A stretch of 64,000 nucleotides of DNA from Clostridium ljungdahlii DSM 13528 (GTDB taxonomy: Bacteria > Bacillota > Clostridia > Clostridiales > Clostridiaceae). The DNA lies in contig NC_014328.1 of assembly GCF_000143685.1 (NCBI RefSeq), positions 1,550,001-1,614,000 on the forward strand, in the 5' to 3' direction. Under the pieces are notes generated by a model that saw only the letters and a program-made list of their open reading frames with translations, did not search any database and was not told where the DNA came from. Position numbers and translations under genes: made by a program. This document shows positions 63,829 through 64,000 of this stretch, one piece after another (within the stretch, counting starts at the first letter, position 1; every line of letters starts with the position of its first letter).

Positions 63829-63931
63829 AGAGTATTATAGTAATTCAGTTTGCATAGTACTATATAAAAGTTATTAATTATATTACTAAAAGATATATAA
63901 TGTAATGAACAACCTGGAAATAAATTACTAA

Positions 63932-63975
63932 TTGACATGATAAAATAGATGTGATAAGATATAATTCCTGTCGCA
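63932..63975 (+). promoter_or_regulatory. rRNA-operon-type promoter near window end
   Basis: TTGACA (63932-63937), 17-bp spacer, TAAGAT (63955-63960), then ATAATTCCTGTCGCAACTGAA, a typical clostridial rRNA leader start. An rRNA or tRNA operon probably begins just beyond 64000. Confidence 0.6.
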
Positions 63976-64000
63976 ACTGAACGATAACTTAGAAAGTTTA

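Overview
This is a low-GC Clostridium chromosome segment. Evidence: AT-rich codon use, strong AGGAGG-type ribosome binding sites with frequent TTG/GTG starts, a trimeric NADH-linked [FeFe]-hydrogenase, clostridial T-box, FMN and c-di-GMP-II riboswitches, and several c-di-GMP proteins. The species cannot be named from the sequence alone.

Layout. (1) 1-3.2 kb: decayed DNA, then a UvsE-type UV endonuclease, a J-domain protein and a HIRAN-domain protein. (2) 3.3-22.4 kb: a complete DNA-phosphorothioation defence island. The restriction genes dptF-dptG-dptH run rightward. A two-gene unit follows, coding for a second DGQHR (DndB-like) protein and a large protein with two HEPN-type RN-x3-H motifs. 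The modification operon dndB-C-D-E-A runs leftward and converges on it. The dnd promoter carries two TACGTRCGTA palindromes, and an almost identical 52-bp intergenic element precedes both the J/HIRAN pair and dptFGH. (3) 22.6-24.9 kb: a small membrane protein and a graveyard of broken genes, with a possible small RNA. (4) 25-32.6 kb: low-molecular-weight phosphatase, L-cysteine desulfidase-like protein, GGDEF-EAL protein, SWIM/SNF2 helicase. A 113-bp terminator-plus-promoter unit is duplicated across this stretch. (5) 32.9-44.4 kb: VanW protein behind a c-di-GMP-II riboswitch, XRE membrane regulator, hydCBA hydrogenase operon, and marR-hydrolase followed by a UvrA-like ABC protein under a MerR-type promoter. 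(6) 44.5-47.8 kb: frameshifted cyanase, a roughly 450-nt candidate structured RNA with its own terminator, DAHP synthase, and a short tyrosine recombinase. (7) 47.9-57.9 kb: second GGDEF-EAL protein with a chemoreceptor, an Ile-type T-box with an MFS transporter, a MORN lipoprotein, an SBP-PAS-GGDEF-HD-GYP sensor, and two YsnF/DUF2382 stress proteins. (8) 58.2-64 kb: YitT-like membrane protein, a 125-bp long inverted repeat, MerR and HxlR regulators, hydrolase, an orphan FMN riboswitch, FGGY kinase, a relic of the 23S rRNA 3' end, initiator tRNA-Met, and a promoter that probably starts an rRNA or tRNA operon just past the window.

The genes form a few working units. The Dnd/Dpt island marks self DNA with sulfur and cuts unmarked DNA; its neighbours (UvsE, J, HIRAN, DGQHR, HEPN) look like accessory repair or abortive-defence parts. 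Three c-di-GMP enzymes and one c-di-GMP riboswitch make second-messenger signalling a second theme. The HydABC hydrogenase supplies redox balance in an anaerobe. The items most worth attention are the DGQHR-HEPN pair, the shared 52-bp element, the dnd operator pair and the structured RNA at 45.1-45.5 kb.
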